Shown piece by piece: positions 34,715-48,200 of a DNA stretch of 64,000 bases. Source of the stretch: Favolaschia claudopus. Its lineage: Eukaryota > Basidiomycota > Agaricomycetes > Agaricales > Mycenaceae. Within the stretch, counting starts at the first letter, position 1; each line of letters begins with the position of its first letter. The stretch spans positions 1,426,001 to 1,490,000 of the forward strand of contig JAWWNJ010000053.1 in the NCBI GenBank assembly GCA_037176885.1, given 5' to 3'. The notes under the pieces were generated by a model. It was given only the letters and a program-made list of their open reading frames with translations. It made no database searches and had not been told where the DNA came from. The position numbers were made by a program, and so were the translations under genes.

Positions 34715-35465
34715 CAGGAAACCGATGGAGGAGTAATATCCGGAAGATTCCGGGGCCAAACGATGAACGGGGGAGCGGGAAATGCAAGAAATCCAGAGTT
34801 AGTGTGCAAATCCAGACCCGATGGGCACAATAGTACCTCTTTTCCTCCCATCTTGGCTCTTCATTCCACATGATCTATCTACTGGTTTTTCACATGTCCT
34901 CTCATATTTATTCTGTACTGAACGTACGAATACGAAGCTTTTGATCCGCCAGTTCGGAAGTCTCAAATATTTGTTTCGTCTTGTCGTCTTCATCTGAGTT
35001 TTCTTCTCGCGCTCGGATCCATTACCGCCGGCCTTGCATCAAATCCGCGGCCTCCACCGAAAATTGAAGCGTGCCCATCCCGCGTACCCTACTCGGTCAC
35101 TCAATCTCACCCGAATAACCCATTCAATCGGTTATCACACAATCAATTCCTTGACGTCCGCGAACGCTCTCCTCTCGAACTTTTCTCTCCCTTGCACGAC
35201 TCAATGACTTCTTGACGCCATCTCATTCTCAACCGTCGTAGTCTGTCCTGCAGCATTCAGTTTGAACACTGAGCGACTTGGCGACGTTCACAAAACAAAT
35301 CTTGGCTATAGTATTGGCGATTCGTGACAAATGGCGAGAAATTAGATTAAAACACGAACGAAATATTAGCCCGACTGCTAAAATTTGCCGCTTGATTTGG
35401 GAGCCGCCTTTTCTTGTGGGTTAGCCGCGGGCGCGTGGGTTGCCCTCGTCTGGGCGTCTCTGTTT
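34715..35465. other. No supported gene
   Basis: Unassigned. Pyrimidine-rich sequence at 35130-35240 resembles a fungal core promoter, but no convincing downstream gene was found. Confidence 0.3.
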
Positions 35466-35986
35466 TGGGTTCATCCTCGCGCACCCCATCACCCCACGCA
35501 CTGGGCGCCAGCGGCTCAAGTATATCACCGCGGCGTGCTCCCACACCCACACCTATGTGGCTGTCTCCGTCCCGAACCGAACGAAGCATTGAACAAAATG
35601 AAAACACTGTCTGAGCCTGGGAAGACAGTGTGCCGTTTTGTGACAGCGGCAGAGAGGGGCCGATCAGCTCCGGACCTTTCTCTTTCCTCGACCACCATCA
35701 TCTCCTTCGTCCTGCCAGCTTTCCGCGTTCACGAATGTTCCGACTTCACGTTGCTCTGCTTCTCCCACCCACCCTCCCTTGATTTTCGTGTTTATAACCA
35801 ATCCTGGTTCGAGATCTGCGCAATTCGAGGAGGCAGTCACAGAGTGGGGCAATGGGTTCATCCTCGCGCACCCCATCGCCCCACGCACTGGGCGCCAGCG
35901 GCTCAAGTATATCACCGCGGCGTGCTCCCACACCCACACCTATGTGGCTGTCTCCGTCCCGAACCGAACGAAGCATTGAACAAAAT
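35466..35986 (+). repeat. Two 134-bp direct repeats, 387 bp apart
   Basis: 35466-35599 and 35853-35986 both run from TGGGTTCATCCTCGCGCACC to GAAGCATTGAACAAAAT, with one visible difference (CATCACC versus CATCGCC). Near-identity indicates a recent duplication. A + strand frame translates the unit as FILAHPI.PRTGRQRLKYIT and onward to a stop. The ends are not TG..CA, so an LTR origin is unsupported. Confidence 0.8.
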
Positions 35987-36146
35987 CGGACCGTGATCCG
36001 CTTTCTTAATTTGGACACCCAGTTCGGCTAATTGCATGAGCGAGTGTATGTGAGGAATGACGTCGACGAAAAGGATGGGAGTTAGTCGACGTTAGTCTCC
36101 CGCAGTCAGACTCTATGAGATATATGATAGTCGATATATCTTTTTA

Positions 36147-37528
36147 TATAGAGTCTGATTTTGTTGGCACCTGTCAAATGGGACCTCGGATTTTGTGACA
36201 ATTTTGATGGCACGTGCAGATAGTCCCACGCCCAAATTCGGACGATTTTGCTATTGCCCCAGACCTACAGGTAGTGCTGCCGGGAGCTGGAGTTAGCTCC
36301 GAGCTGAGTTCAGCTCCAACTCGACCCGTTGCCATAAACGGCACCTCGAGCTGATGGCAGCTCGCCTCGCCTCGGCACCCAAAACAGACACCGTGACACT
36401 TATGACAGCGTCACTCTGTGACTGGCGCGTCGACCACAATCCTCTTCCTCCCGCAGAGTCCCGCTCACTGTCCAGCGCGTCCCTGCCGCGAATCGACCCT
36501 CCTATGCTTCAAATTAACCTCGCTTGGCATTGACGTCGCCGCCTAACCACTACGCAGGACGTGAAACGCCCCACAGATACCACGGATGTCTGGTATTTTG
36601 TTCGAGGTGTTCACAGCTTCCGCGCCAACCGTCGCACTAGAACCTACGGAAATGAAGCAAGATCGACCGGATAAACAGGTGCTTTTTCGTTTATTGTGCC
36701 ACCTGTCCGTGAGTTTTCAAGTGTATTTTATTGAGTGTGCCCTATACAAACTAACCCCTTGTTCCGTTAAATTTCCAAAGTGGAAGGCATGGAAGAATGG
36801 TCCCGGCCAAAAACAGGACCATTAGAAATTATCTTGAGGGAGAACATGGGACTTATAGAATCTTCCTGGGCTTCGCCCGTTTAATTTTTGCGTTGTATTC
36901 ACTTGTATGATAATTGTGCTTTGTATTCCATAATTTACTTATCAACTGTGTAGTTTTTCATTGTGGAAATGTTTATGATACTTCTTAGATAATTGTAGCA
37001 CATTTTTTAGGTGTATACGAGGTCGAAACAGAACGACGCAGCTTAAAACCAGCAGATGAGAGAGCGTGGGACGAAAACTTCCGTTTATGGATGCGAACTC
37101 CGAGCTGCCTCGGCCCAACTCCGAGCTCGAGCGAGCTGATGGGCAATCACCTCGAGTTCAGCTCCAACTCAGCTCCCGGCAGCACTACCTACAGGCATTT
37201 TAGATCCATAAACCATTGCAGAGGCACTACTAAACCATGCACCACTAATTTCTATGGGCTCAGGACTCGAATATTGATAGGAAGTGTGAATTCAACGAAT
37301 TTTGATACCTCGTTGAAAGCTCTGTCGTTTTTGCATGTCTACTGTCAGGGTAAGCGGCCACTACCTTTCCTAGGCTATTTAATTGTCTTAAAACTGCACA
37401 TATGCGCACAGACTCACAAAAGGTGGCCAAACGAAGCCTTGCGTCCCAATCCGGACGTGTAAAATGTGACATGTCACATCAAAAACCGAGGTCCTGGTTG
37501 ACAGGTGCCAACAAATACAGACTATGTA
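36147..37528. mobile_element. Inverted-repeat element interrupted by a hAT derivative
   Basis: TTGTTGGCACCTGTCAA at 36161 is matched inverted at about 37504-37520. The homology extends outward (GTCTG) and inward (GGACCTCGG and TGTGAC). The 916-bp hAT derivative sits inside, flanked by its own duplication, so this element is the older. Without the insert it would be about 0.46 kb. A hairpin CAGACTCTAT/ATAGAGTCTG overlaps its left end. Confidence 0.6.
36272..37187. mobile_element. Internally deleted hAT element (916 bp)
   Basis: Ends TAGTGCTGCCGGGAGCT and AGCTCCCGGCAGCACTA, with a perfect 8-bp duplication CCTACAGG (36264-36271 and 37188-37195). It matches both ends of the 38478-48880 hAT in inverted orientation. 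It retains the transposase N-terminal exon region (EPTEMKQDRPDK, FPKWKAWKNGPGQ near 36650-36810) and the extreme C-terminus (around 36860). The centre is deleted at about 36850. Confidence 0.9.
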
Positions 37529-37941
37529 GATGGGAGTGGAACTCGGATAAAGCACGGAAAAACCCCAACAGTGGGACTCGGATGCCGGGAACGACAGTTT
37601 GAAGCAGTTTGAAGCATTCACAGTGGAACTCATCAATAGATCAATTGCACGGAATCAGCCGAATCCCCGCCCCAACGCATTTTTTTTTTTTTTTTTTTTA
37701 GAATCCCGTTTATTCTCCGGTGTGCCTATGGCATATGATAGAGATACAAACTGTCAACTATTTACTAACGCATATTCCATAATTCTGTCTCGTGATGTAA
37801 GCAGACTCTAACACAATGACTGAGTGATTGCAACCCAGTCCTGTGGCAATGCCACAATGAAGTAGTGGGTAAGATTCCCAGGTCCTGTAAATCATTCCAT
37901 CTTGATGGATGCGTAATCTGGCTTCCTGCCGGCCGACACCA

Positions 37942-38018
37942 CCACAGCAAACATCCCTTGTTCCCCATCACCCGATCCCACCACAGCAAACATCCCTTGT
38001 TCCCCATCACCCAATCCG
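37942..38018 (+). repeat. 39-bp tandem repeat, two copies
   Basis: CCACAGCAAACATCCCTTGT starts at 37942 and again at 37981. The copies differ by CCCGATCC versus CCCAATCC. Confidence 0.85.
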
Positions 38019-38077
38019 AACCCAGACTGATAGAATTCCCTTTTTCGGCACAGTGCAGTGATGTGTACAGTGTCGGT

Positions 38078-38195
38078 TAGTGCTGCCGGGAGCTGAGTTG
38101 GAGCTGAGCTCGAGATGATTGCCCATCAGCTCGCTCGAGCTCGGAGTTGGGCCGAGGCAGCTTGGAGCTGACATCCATAAACGGAAGTTTCCGCT
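38078..38195. mobile_element. Solo hAT terminal fragment
   Basis: About 118 bp identical or nearly so to the left end of the full element starting at 38478, then unrelated sequence after GAAGTTTCCG. No right end is present. It is either truncated or a non-autonomous copy with a lost end. Confidence 0.75.
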
Positions 38196-38790
38196 GGCAG
38201 CAAGGACTGACTTTGAGCTCCCAGCGTTGGGTTTAAGCTCGAAGCTCTAGTCTGAGCGCTGTAGGACGAGGCCGTCTCTGGAAAGAAGTTTCCTCCACAA
38301 TCGACGACGCACTGCTGCTACGTAGCACTGCTGAGATTGGTGCTTAGAGAGAATGGAAGTGGCGGGATTTGAAGTCATTATTGGACGAGGAAGCGCTGAC
38401 GCTCCACGACCAGCCGCATGCCTCCGTCGTTTCGGATCACATTTGGGGGGCAAAAATGGATTGAAGATCAGTGCTACTAGTGCTGCCGGGAGCTGAGTTG
38501 GAGCTGAGCTCGAGATGATCGATGATTGCCCATCAGCTCGCTCGAGCTCGGAGTTGGGCCGAGGCAGCTTGGAGCTGACATCCATAAACGGAAGTTTCCG
38601 TCCCACGGTCCCCCGTCTCCTCGTTTCGAGCTACATTGCATTGTTTTGACCTCGTATGCACCTCAAAAATGTGGTACAATTCTCCAAAAAGTATAATGAA
38701 CATATGTACAATAAAAGACTATACAGTTTATGAGTAAATTATGGAAAAATACAAAGCACAATGATTATACAAGTGAATACAACACAAAAA

Positions 38791-41700
38791 TCAAACGGGC
38801 GAAGCCCAGGAAGATTCTATAAGATCCTTGAGCTCTTGAGTACGCCCTGCCGCAATCAACCTTTCTGCTACATCAGGGTCAATATCAACAACAGACAGAT
38901 CTTCCTCGGTTACGACTAACTCGTCGCAAAATTTGATGCGATCCTGTCGATAAATAAATTTGAGAATCTGGAGCATTTCCATCATCTCGGGGGAGAGACT
39001 GTTGCGTAGGGAGGCATCTGTGTCCTTGCTGGAAGAGAAAACACGCTCGCATGGTACCGCTGAAGCCTGAACAGGCAATACATCGACCGCCACGCAAAAT
39101 AGGTGCCGGAACCGATACTGGCGAGCCTGTAACAATTTAGAAACCAACACAATCACAAAGAATACTCGAAACTCACCTCCCAGTAGCGAAGCAGGTCGAG
39201 GTCCTCATATTCTGGATCCGATCCACCCAGAAGGCCCTCCCTCTCATATTCATTCAGCTCCGTGTCGACAATCTGCTCATCTTCGGCAGCCGCCCGGCGC
39301 TCCGCCTCGGCTTGCTCTTCCTCCGAAAGCGGCTGTGAATCTTGACTGCTTGGTGGAGATTCAATGTCGGAAGCAGAGAGCTCTTTTACAAGATCACCCA
39401 GTTTTGCAAAACCAGATTTCTGTGCACGAGCGGCGTGGGACGAGGACGGCGTGTGAACAGCGCGGCGACTGGCAGTTAAAGGAATCTGGGCAGTGCTTGC
39501 AGAGTTCTGGTTAGTGCGGAACTCTCGGCGATACTCCAGCATCTTCGAGTGATTTGTCAGTAGCGCAATAATGGGAAGATTTGGGACGCACTGCTGCACG
39601 TATCCAAGTTCTGGCTTCCTCCGCATCTGACGGGGACCAGTTATCCCTGAGCCATTGAAGTTTTGTTGTCGGATTTAAAACTGAGAAACAATATGAGTGG
39701 TTGAAGCGAATGAGGTGACGAAGGGCGAAGTGTTTACCCATGGCCAGCGCGTAAATTCGAGTGCGCCGAGACATCCCGAGGTATTCAGTGAATTTATCGA
39801 CAGCGGCGTTAATACCGAGACTGATTTTCGGGAGCTCTCGAGCGAGAAGCTTGAGTGCGGCAATGAGCTGCTCATAGAGTGGGAGCACATAGGACAGGGT
39901 AGGCGCTTTCTCCGCAGATACTATCTCCTGGACAAGCTGTGGGACCTGTAAAAAGCGCCGAATGTCGACGAGCACAGTCTTGGCGATCGGATCGAGTCGG
40001 TCATCTGAAATCTCGACTTGCATTGGGTCGTCGAGAAATGCCTCAACAGCCTGAACGAAATTGCAAGTCAAATTCAATCCCTACCAGCAAGAAAAAAAAC
40101 AATGGAACAAACCAAATCTTGCTCAAGGTACCGGTCTATCATCAAAAACGTGGCCGACCAACGCGTGTCGACATCTTGCAAGAGCTGTATGACACGCAGC
40201 GTTAAGGCAGGTTCGCCGAAGCCGCCCTCCTCATTGCCACGTTCGATTGTCTCCTTGAAATTATCCCGTCGTTGACCAGATGCCCGGCACGATGTAACGA
40301 GTGTTCGTGTTTGTTTGACAGGGTTCTTTCTCAGCGCCTCCCAATACCCGACATCCTGCTTCAGCGCCTCGGGAATCGGCGTGCCGTAGTTGTCCAAATC
40401 GATACCAGCTTGAGGAGAAGGTAATTCGGGAAGTGTTGCGAGAGCGGCTTTGACGGCAATATTAACGACATGTGGAAAACATCTGAATGCCTTTAGCCGT
40501 CGGACTCGGTAATAAATCATCGAAACTCACCGAATTCTGTTCCCTTCCGCATCGAAAGGGATCCCGAGTACGGCGAGCTCTTGCGCAATATACACCATGC
40601 ATGTGTTATTATTGCTAGCATTGTCGCATGTAATCATACCAACCTGAGTGATCGTTAGTAGGCTATTCAATTCACGACTCGATGCGACTTACTTTGTGCA
40701 AACAACCGATCTCCTTCAAAACCTGTACAAAGATTTTTGCAATATTTTGACCAGTATGTCTCCCATCCAATCGACGAAAAGCGACGAGCCGGGTTTTCAG
40801 GACAAGGTGTCCGTTCGCGTCTCGGATGATGTAGTGGGCGGTAATACCCAGATGTGAGTCGAGATTCTCACGACTCCACACATCCTGGGTGTAAGACTGT
40901 CGCCCGAGCGAATTCTGGACATATAATTATAAGTGAACTCTGAGATTGTGATGCGCAGTACCTGAATTTCATGAATCATCAGCTGATATTCAGCCTGGAA
41001 CCGTTTGACGATCATCTCGGATAACTTCGTACGATGTGGTATGTCCTTGTCCTCCAGTTGAGTCCCAATAAAAAGGAGGAGATCCCGGAGCTCCGGACAA
41101 TCCACCACGTCTATGGACTGAAAGCACATATATCAGAACATGGAAGAGGCGAAGATGGGATTGCACTTACCTGATCATCAACGGCGATCCATTTAACCAG
41201 TCTTTCGTAGAATCCGGGGAGGGAGAATTCCTCCCGTTCTCCCGCAACCTGCGGCGCCTTCGCAAGATTTTCCCAATTCTTAAGCCCCTTAAGGATGACC
41301 ATATCCTTCCAAACTTTGCCATGTTCCCCCTCGAGATGATTTCTAATGGTCTTGGTTTGTCCGGGACCATTCTTCCACGCCTTCCACTTTGGAAATCTAA
41401 CGGAACAAGGGGTTAGTTCGGATAGGGCACACAAAATAAAATACATCTGAAAACTCACGGACAGAGGCGGCACGATAAATGAGAAAACACCTTTTTATCC
41501 GGTCGATCCTGCTTCATTTCCGTAGGTTCTGGTGCGACGGTTGGCGCGGAAGCGCCGTGAACACCTCGAACGAAATACCAGACATCCGTGGCATCGTCTG
41601 CGGATGCCGAAGCTTTGTTGACTAGGGAGCCGAAGTTGGGGTGAGGGATTGAAGGATGGGAAACTGATTCAGAGGCAGCTGCTGTCGCTGCAACATTTGG

Positions 41701-42161
41701 GTCAGACGGACCGACCCCGAACACAGCCGTTCGGAGGTGGAGTTGGGGTCGATGCGGCGACGGGTACGCGATGTAGCTGCCGAGTTAGCGTTGGGATTCG
41801 CTCTACGTTTCTTCTTGCGCTGTGGCGGAGCGAGGCCGGCATTAATCGTGTTAGTCGCGTCGACAAATGGTGCATGGGTTGCCGCAGAGGAAGGGGGAGG
41901 AATCACGGTGTTAAATAAGGCGGGGTATGTATTTTGAAAGCCGTAAGTCTGGCCGAAGGTGACGGGAGGTGGTGGAGGATACGGCGATCCGGGGATGAAA
42001 GCTTGAGGCGGGAGAGGCACGGCATGAACCTGAGAGCCAGGCCAGGAGCCAAAGACGTTGGGCGTGGGGTAGGAATCCGTTGTGAAATTGTTTTGACGCG
42101 GGGGTTGGATGTAGCAAGTGCATGCCTGCGGGTTGCCGCATTGGCAGGACGGCGAGGCCAT
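38791..42161 (-). CDS. hAT transposase, multi-exon
   Basis: Start MASPSCQCGNPQACTC (42161), then a Pro-rich and basic N-terminus. A BED-like zinc finger follows: C-x2-C in CRLCP and H-x4-H in HLEGEHGK, split by an intron whose donor is near 41460. The core has DVWSRENLDSHLGITAHY (first Asp, about 40.88 kb), CDNASNN (second Asp, about 40.63 kb) and DVDTRWSATF (about 40.15 kb). The C-terminal dimerisation segment PCERVFSSSKDTDASLRNSL (about 39.05 kb) carries the catalytic Glu. The end is WASPV then stop at 38791. About ten short introns are needed. Near 41735-41760 the frame must shift by one base between PNSTSE and VFGVGPSDPN, so the copy may be inactive. Its natural upstream region was displaced by the insertion at 42209. 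Confidence 0.88.
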
Positions 42162-42209
42162 GGGAGTTCACAAGAGGGAGGGTTGGGATGGAGTATAATT
42201 GGGGCAATA

Positions 42210-45200
42210 CTCGGTGTGACCAAAAGTAACCGGAATCGGAAATTGCGTGTTTTCAACCAGATTTTGTGGGTGACTGCTGGGCAAACTGACCCCATCGGCA
42301 GTGTATAAGCGTATACCATTGCATACAAGGCAGGCAAAAGGTTGCATGGTTTCTTTGTCCGATTATTACACATTCTTTTTATGTATGCTTTGAGGCGGGA
42401 AATTGGTGTGCCGAGTTCCCTCCCTCTCTGAACAACGGGAAACACCTCCCAACCTTAAATATTGGATCTATAGACTATTGGGATACTAAGCACCTTTCTG
42501 AAGTACCTACTGGCTCGAAACTCTGGCATCTCCCCTTCAGACAGCGCAAATATTTCCAAATTGGTCCACTTTCAAAGATTAAATCACCAACTCAAAACAA
42601 AACATTGCATGCCATGCCCATACCATGGAAGTCGTAGAAAAAATGATTTAGAGGAGCCCTGTATCAAGAGGCACGCGGGAATGTCCGATCGCACACAGAC
42701 CTAGTTGACAGGGCCCCCAAATTAGGAAGACAGCTCCGATCACCCACTTTTGAACCGTGAGCTAAGAAACTTTTGATTTCTGAATGCAAGTCGCGTTGGA
42801 TCGTTCCAATTTTTTCTCTACCCTCCCATTTTTATACATTATACACGTACCTGGCTCATTAAAATAGCTTATTTTCCTGCAGAGACATTTTCCTGAGGCA
42901 ATTGATCTTTTGATACTGACATAAGCTGTATGACCAATCCTGTACGTGAATATTACGCGACGCGACGTCGCGTCTTTCGCTTTCGCTTCCCTTCCCTCAT
43001 CTACCGTCACCTAGTCGCTTTCAATTGCCATGAATCCCTTCCAGAACTCTCCCCCGCAAATGTCCACAGCATCCTTCTCTACTTCAGGCTTGGAGTTACC
43101 GCCAGAAGACATCGAAATGTCGGATGCTACTGGCTTTCAGGCTGCCGGCGCACTGCCTCTCCAGCCTTCCATTTCACGTCTCCAATCCCTTCCTCCCATT
43201 GATACCGACTTGCAACTCCATTCTTTTGATGATGCCAATTCGTCCTATAACGCGCCTTCAACTCTTTTTGGCAATTTCGCTGCAGCATCCACCTCTCGGA
43301 CTTCCCTAAACGTTCAGTCGCCACTCCTCAGAGAAGCTTCTCTGCCTTCACATGCCAGCTCGGTCCCTGGATGGCCTGGATTTTCTCATTCACCCTCATC
43401 CAGCACTCCAGAATCACCGTCTCCGAGTCTTCCCACCAAGGATTATCTTGTGCAGCAATACAGAGAAGATATTATCAAGAGTCGTAAAGGCGAGAAGGAT
43501 AACTGGGAGTTGCAATGTACCCGATGCCCTACCTGGGTCAACATGAATATCTCTTCGAATCGTCCACTAGTGACCGCAGGGCATTTCACGCCGCTATACA
43601 ACCACATGAAAGGGAAAAATTGTACTGCGAATAAGGCGCGCTCCGTGTCCGCCTCACCGTCCCTCAGTCGCCGTACTTCCGTGGCTTCATTTGTATCTCA
43701 ACCTTCTCCAACTTCGACAACATCTTCGCCTCATTTATCGCGCAATCCCTCAGTTCCACCATCACCTCTTTCTCCCCGAGTCACACCGCTTCCTTTACCC
43801 GATGCGCTACGCCAGACTTCTTCGTACTCGTATGGCTCTCGCTTTACCCCGAGGTTCGCATTTTCTCTTTACTCTTTGGAGTGGTCTGAGTAAACGATGC
43901 TGATGATACCGATTTGTCAGTATTCAGCCTGCTGCATCCTCGTCCCATTCAAACATCGCAGCAATGCCCGCCTCATCGTCTGATCTCGGCGCGACGTCGA
44001 CGAGATCTTGTCCTGGTATTATTGTCCAATGGCCCCCAGAGTTGGAACTCAATTTCAACGAAACTTTCCCGTTTCATCGTGTTCCAATCGGTCGCTCGAA
44101 TGGAGATCTTCCGTTCTATATCGAGCTTCAGGACGGAGGCAAGAAAGTTGTGGCCTGGTCCAAGACCTGCACTCGCCTCCTCACACCTTTTGCTTTCCAT
44201 TGCCACGAGTGTGACAAGGTTCTAGGGCGCCTCAATAGGCTGGGAAGTATGGCAGAACACGCTGAGAAGGGTACAAACTATAGGTTTCTCAGTCACAATC
44301 AGTTGAAGGACTTATTGGTGGAACGAACGAAGGAGAACAATGACCTGAAACTGGAGGTACGTTTAATACCTCGATTATTTTGTGGTGGTCCGCTCATTTA
44401 ATACAGTCTCTCAATATGAGCCGCCAACTCGCCACGTTCGCTCGTAAAATGGGCGACTATGAACGGCTGGTCATGGCGATTGCAGAAAACGATGTTCCCC
44501 GAATCAACGCGCTATTAAACACCGCCCTACGAAACGGTGCCAGTGTCAACACCATAATTGCTCAGATAACAGAAGCGGTACAAGGGCTGCGCTCCACGAA
44601 AGGCTTCACTCAGTTTGAACACGATCTCTCCCTTCTCATCTACCGCATCGGCGGCAATTCATTACTATATTCCCTCAATCACGCTTTAGGACTCCCTTCT
44701 CTTCGCACAATCGGAAACTCCGCCCACTTCGTCAAAATTGCCCCAACCTTTGGTCCTGTCTCCATCGACGAGATTCGCGTCAATATCCAGAAAGTAATCC
44801 TCGAGCCGCGCGCCCTCGTTGGCAACACCCAGAAGAAAGCTGTAGTCATCATGATGGATGAAGTCGCCCTGGAGGAGCACCTGGACTACTTTCCGATGCA
44901 GAACAAAGTCGGCGGCCTGTGCCAGAAGCACTCCGGCACAATACCCTTGGAGTTGAAAGCCTATACCTCCGTGTTAACGATCGTCGACAAGTTACGGGAT
45001 GGCACAGTTCACTTTGGTAAAGAAATGGCTGTGGTTGCCGTTCGTTTTGGCGACGAAAAGAACATATATCCAATTCTGGCTTACCCGACATGCAAGCGCG
45101 AGTCCGTCGAGGACATGGAGAAGATATACAACCTCTTGATGGCAGCCTGGGAAGAACTCGGAGAGCAGACGTACGGCGAAATTCGCAATTTTGCCACCGA

Positions 45201-48200
45201 CGGTGATGCGCTCCGTCGCAAAGTGGGCTATAGAATGTTCTGCAAAGAAGAAATCCCCAAAGACCATCCTCTTTTCCGTATTCTCTCGAATCTACCTGGC
45301 CTGAACTTATTCACTGGGCCAAAACTAATTCTCCAAACGTTCGATTGGAGGCATATTGTCAAACGTGAGCCAGTTCAACTTTATTGGTCTGGATCTCTTA
45401 ATAAATTTAATTCTTAGGTGATTCTACCGTTGTTCGCCAGCCGTCTGGAATGTGCGTTGACGCAGGTCGGGTCGTTAATCCCCATTTTCTTGCGCAGTGC
45501 CTCGAGCTGCTTGATGATCATGACGAGAAGTCCGTTCATAAACTTCTCAACCCTGACGATCCGCAAGACGTTCCTCGCGCCATCGACCTTATCGAAGCAA
45601 TCATCTCCCTGCGCGAGATAGAAATACCTCAGCACAACATCGATCTCTCCTACACCGCAGACTCTGTTCGCCTGCTTGGCCATGTCTTCGAAAACTTCAC
45701 TCTCCCTTTCATCACCCCCGAGTTCAACCTCAGCCGGCAGATCTGCATGCTGAGCACTTGCGCACATATTATCTTCGTTCTCTTCAGAGAATACCGACTT
45801 GACTTTATGTCCAACCAGCTATATGGCGATACTCAGTCCACCATCAAAAACATCGTCTTTTCCGTGGCGAAGCAGCAGCTGCAGGACACCGAAGTTGATG
45901 TTAACGCGAACGAGGATGGGACCGACCCTCTAGAGGGACATTTTGCGTTCATGCGGACAGCTGGAGGGCATAATTCGGCGATGAACTACAAGCAGGGTGT
46001 CGAGAGGAACGGCTGGGCTTGCGATATCCAAGGTGTCTATAGCCGCTGGCCAGAGTTGGCGAAGGAAAGTCGGCGCCGAAGAATTACGCGAACGGAGCAC
46101 AAGGACCATCTCAACACATCGAAATGGAATGCGGACCTCAAAGCAGGGAACTGTGATCTCGTTGATTGTTGGGCACAGGGCGAAAGCAAGGCAGCTCAGC
46201 TTCTTTCGGCAAACTCTCGCCTCACCTCCGACAAATATGATTTCCCCAAAATTCTGGCAACAGCGGGCGTAGACTTTTTACGTCCCTGGGGCGGTGATTA
46301 CTACCCAGGCTTTGCGGACGATGCAGACCGATCCATTCTCAATCCTACCCCACCCCAAAGCACCGCAGAGCCTACCGACACTTCCGACATTCTACCCGGC
46401 ATCGACAGCGAGTCGGACTCGGAAAACGAGGAATCAACCTCAGAAGAAACTGCCGTTACATCGGAACCCGAGTCCATCACCCTTCAGGAGCTTATTGAAG
46501 ACGACTCACCAGCTGATAACCTTGCGTCGAAACCAGGCTTCAATCCCAAGAGCTATGTCGAAGATGAAAATGGGAAACCGATTCACAAAGCATCGATCTG
46601 CCGACTCGTCCTCAACAAAGAATTCGTGGCAAAGTCGAAGGACCGCATGGATCGTGCCGCTGGACTAGGCTTGGGAGCTGTCCGTTGCTTCACTAAAATC
46701 GACTCACGCTCTCTAAAAGCCAGCGCGTCCGGAAACATGACAGGATCTGCATTCATCCCCGGCGACATTTTCCTCACTCTTATTCGACACACGAAATCGG
46801 TTTCAATGGCAGTGGTGAAGTCCACAGCTATCATACATGACGGCCGGCCTGTTCGAGATATTCCTGTCAGCACTATTCGCAATCCAGAAGCAAGAGTGAA
46901 ATTGACGGGCCAAATCGTCCACCTGGAGGCCGTCAAAGCGACATCCGCAGACCTCGTGGGAGACGAGGAGTCAACTAGCGCTGTGGCCGACAATTCAGTA
47001 ACTTGGCTGTGGACGGGAACATTCCTTACCCGTGCCTCGAAAATGAAAGGTACAACGGTGCTGACGGCCAAGCCAGTCATCGTGACCGTTCCCGGGACGA
47101 CGGTGGAGTTGATCAATCCAGCGGTGGTCGACGCGCACGGCCGACTATCTCAAGCAGCTGCAAATACCATAAATTCGTCTGGTACAACTTGGGCGATATA
47201 TCATCCTTACCTCGTTGTGCTCCTCACTAAACTATCGCAACGCCTCGACAATTTGCGGAGCTTGTCTCTGGTCAAGGAGTCTCTGAAGTTTCCGTATAAA
47301 TCACTTTCCGGTTTGTTTTTTTTTTTGGTTAGCGGTGTTTTCATTTGCTGATCAACATTCAAAGGCGAAGCAGCTCTGATATCCGATAGAGGGGCAGCCT
47401 TACTTTCCGACAAGTCCAGTCAGGGATGCTTGTATTGCCCCGAGATTCCGAAGAACTGGCGCGCTCATATCGGCGCCCATATTCTGCGCCGACTTCGAGG
47501 ATCACCGGAACCTTCTATCAAGAAAAAGGCTCGGAGCGGGGAGGAGGTCGCCCCACCTGCTGTATATCCTCAGGTTTGCTCCAAATATTGCCGCAGCAGC
47601 ATTGCAATTGAAGCTCGCTCCTCACAGGTTGGTGATACAATGCCCTGCGGTTATTGCGGCCGCTCGGGACATCCCGAATGTCAGGTAAAGATGAAGCCCG
47701 AGAGCAAGAAGCATGAAATCGACACCAAGTGCCACCACAAAACAAATTTTCAGTACAAGACTGCCGATGAAGCGCGCACAAAAGCTGGCTGCCGAAATGT
47801 TCCCATAATCTGCGGGCTGTGTCCAACAGCGCAGCGGAAGAATGATTTCGTCCCGGCGGTTTGGCGTTACAATATGCCCGAGCACCTCAGAACACATCAT
47901 TCGGAATACGCGTCGCCTCAGCAACCCGAAGGGATACCATTACCGCACCACATTTGGGAAAGTATCCAGATTTCAAGAGAGGAAGAGCTAGCCATGGGAG
48001 TCAAGGAGTCTTTGGTATCCCGCGTGTTCACTGAAGTTGCTCCCGCCATAGCTACGGGTGATGCGACGCTGAAGCGGACGACGAAAGAGGGTGGTGGAGG
48101 CAAGTCAAAGAAACCGCGGCCGGGTGCAGAACCGTAGACTTATCGGAGATGCCCAGTAGAACTGCCGAGTTTAGAAACTGACTTCAATTACTTGAGCTGT

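Noticed and set aside
35466..35986. Miniature LTR retrotransposon
   Set aside because: The repeats do not begin TG and end CA, there is no primer-binding site or purine tract, and the flanks show no duplication.
35385..35996. 203-residue protein-coding gene
   Set aside because: The open frame runs through both copies of a direct repeat with mirror frames on the other strand; no splice or domain support.
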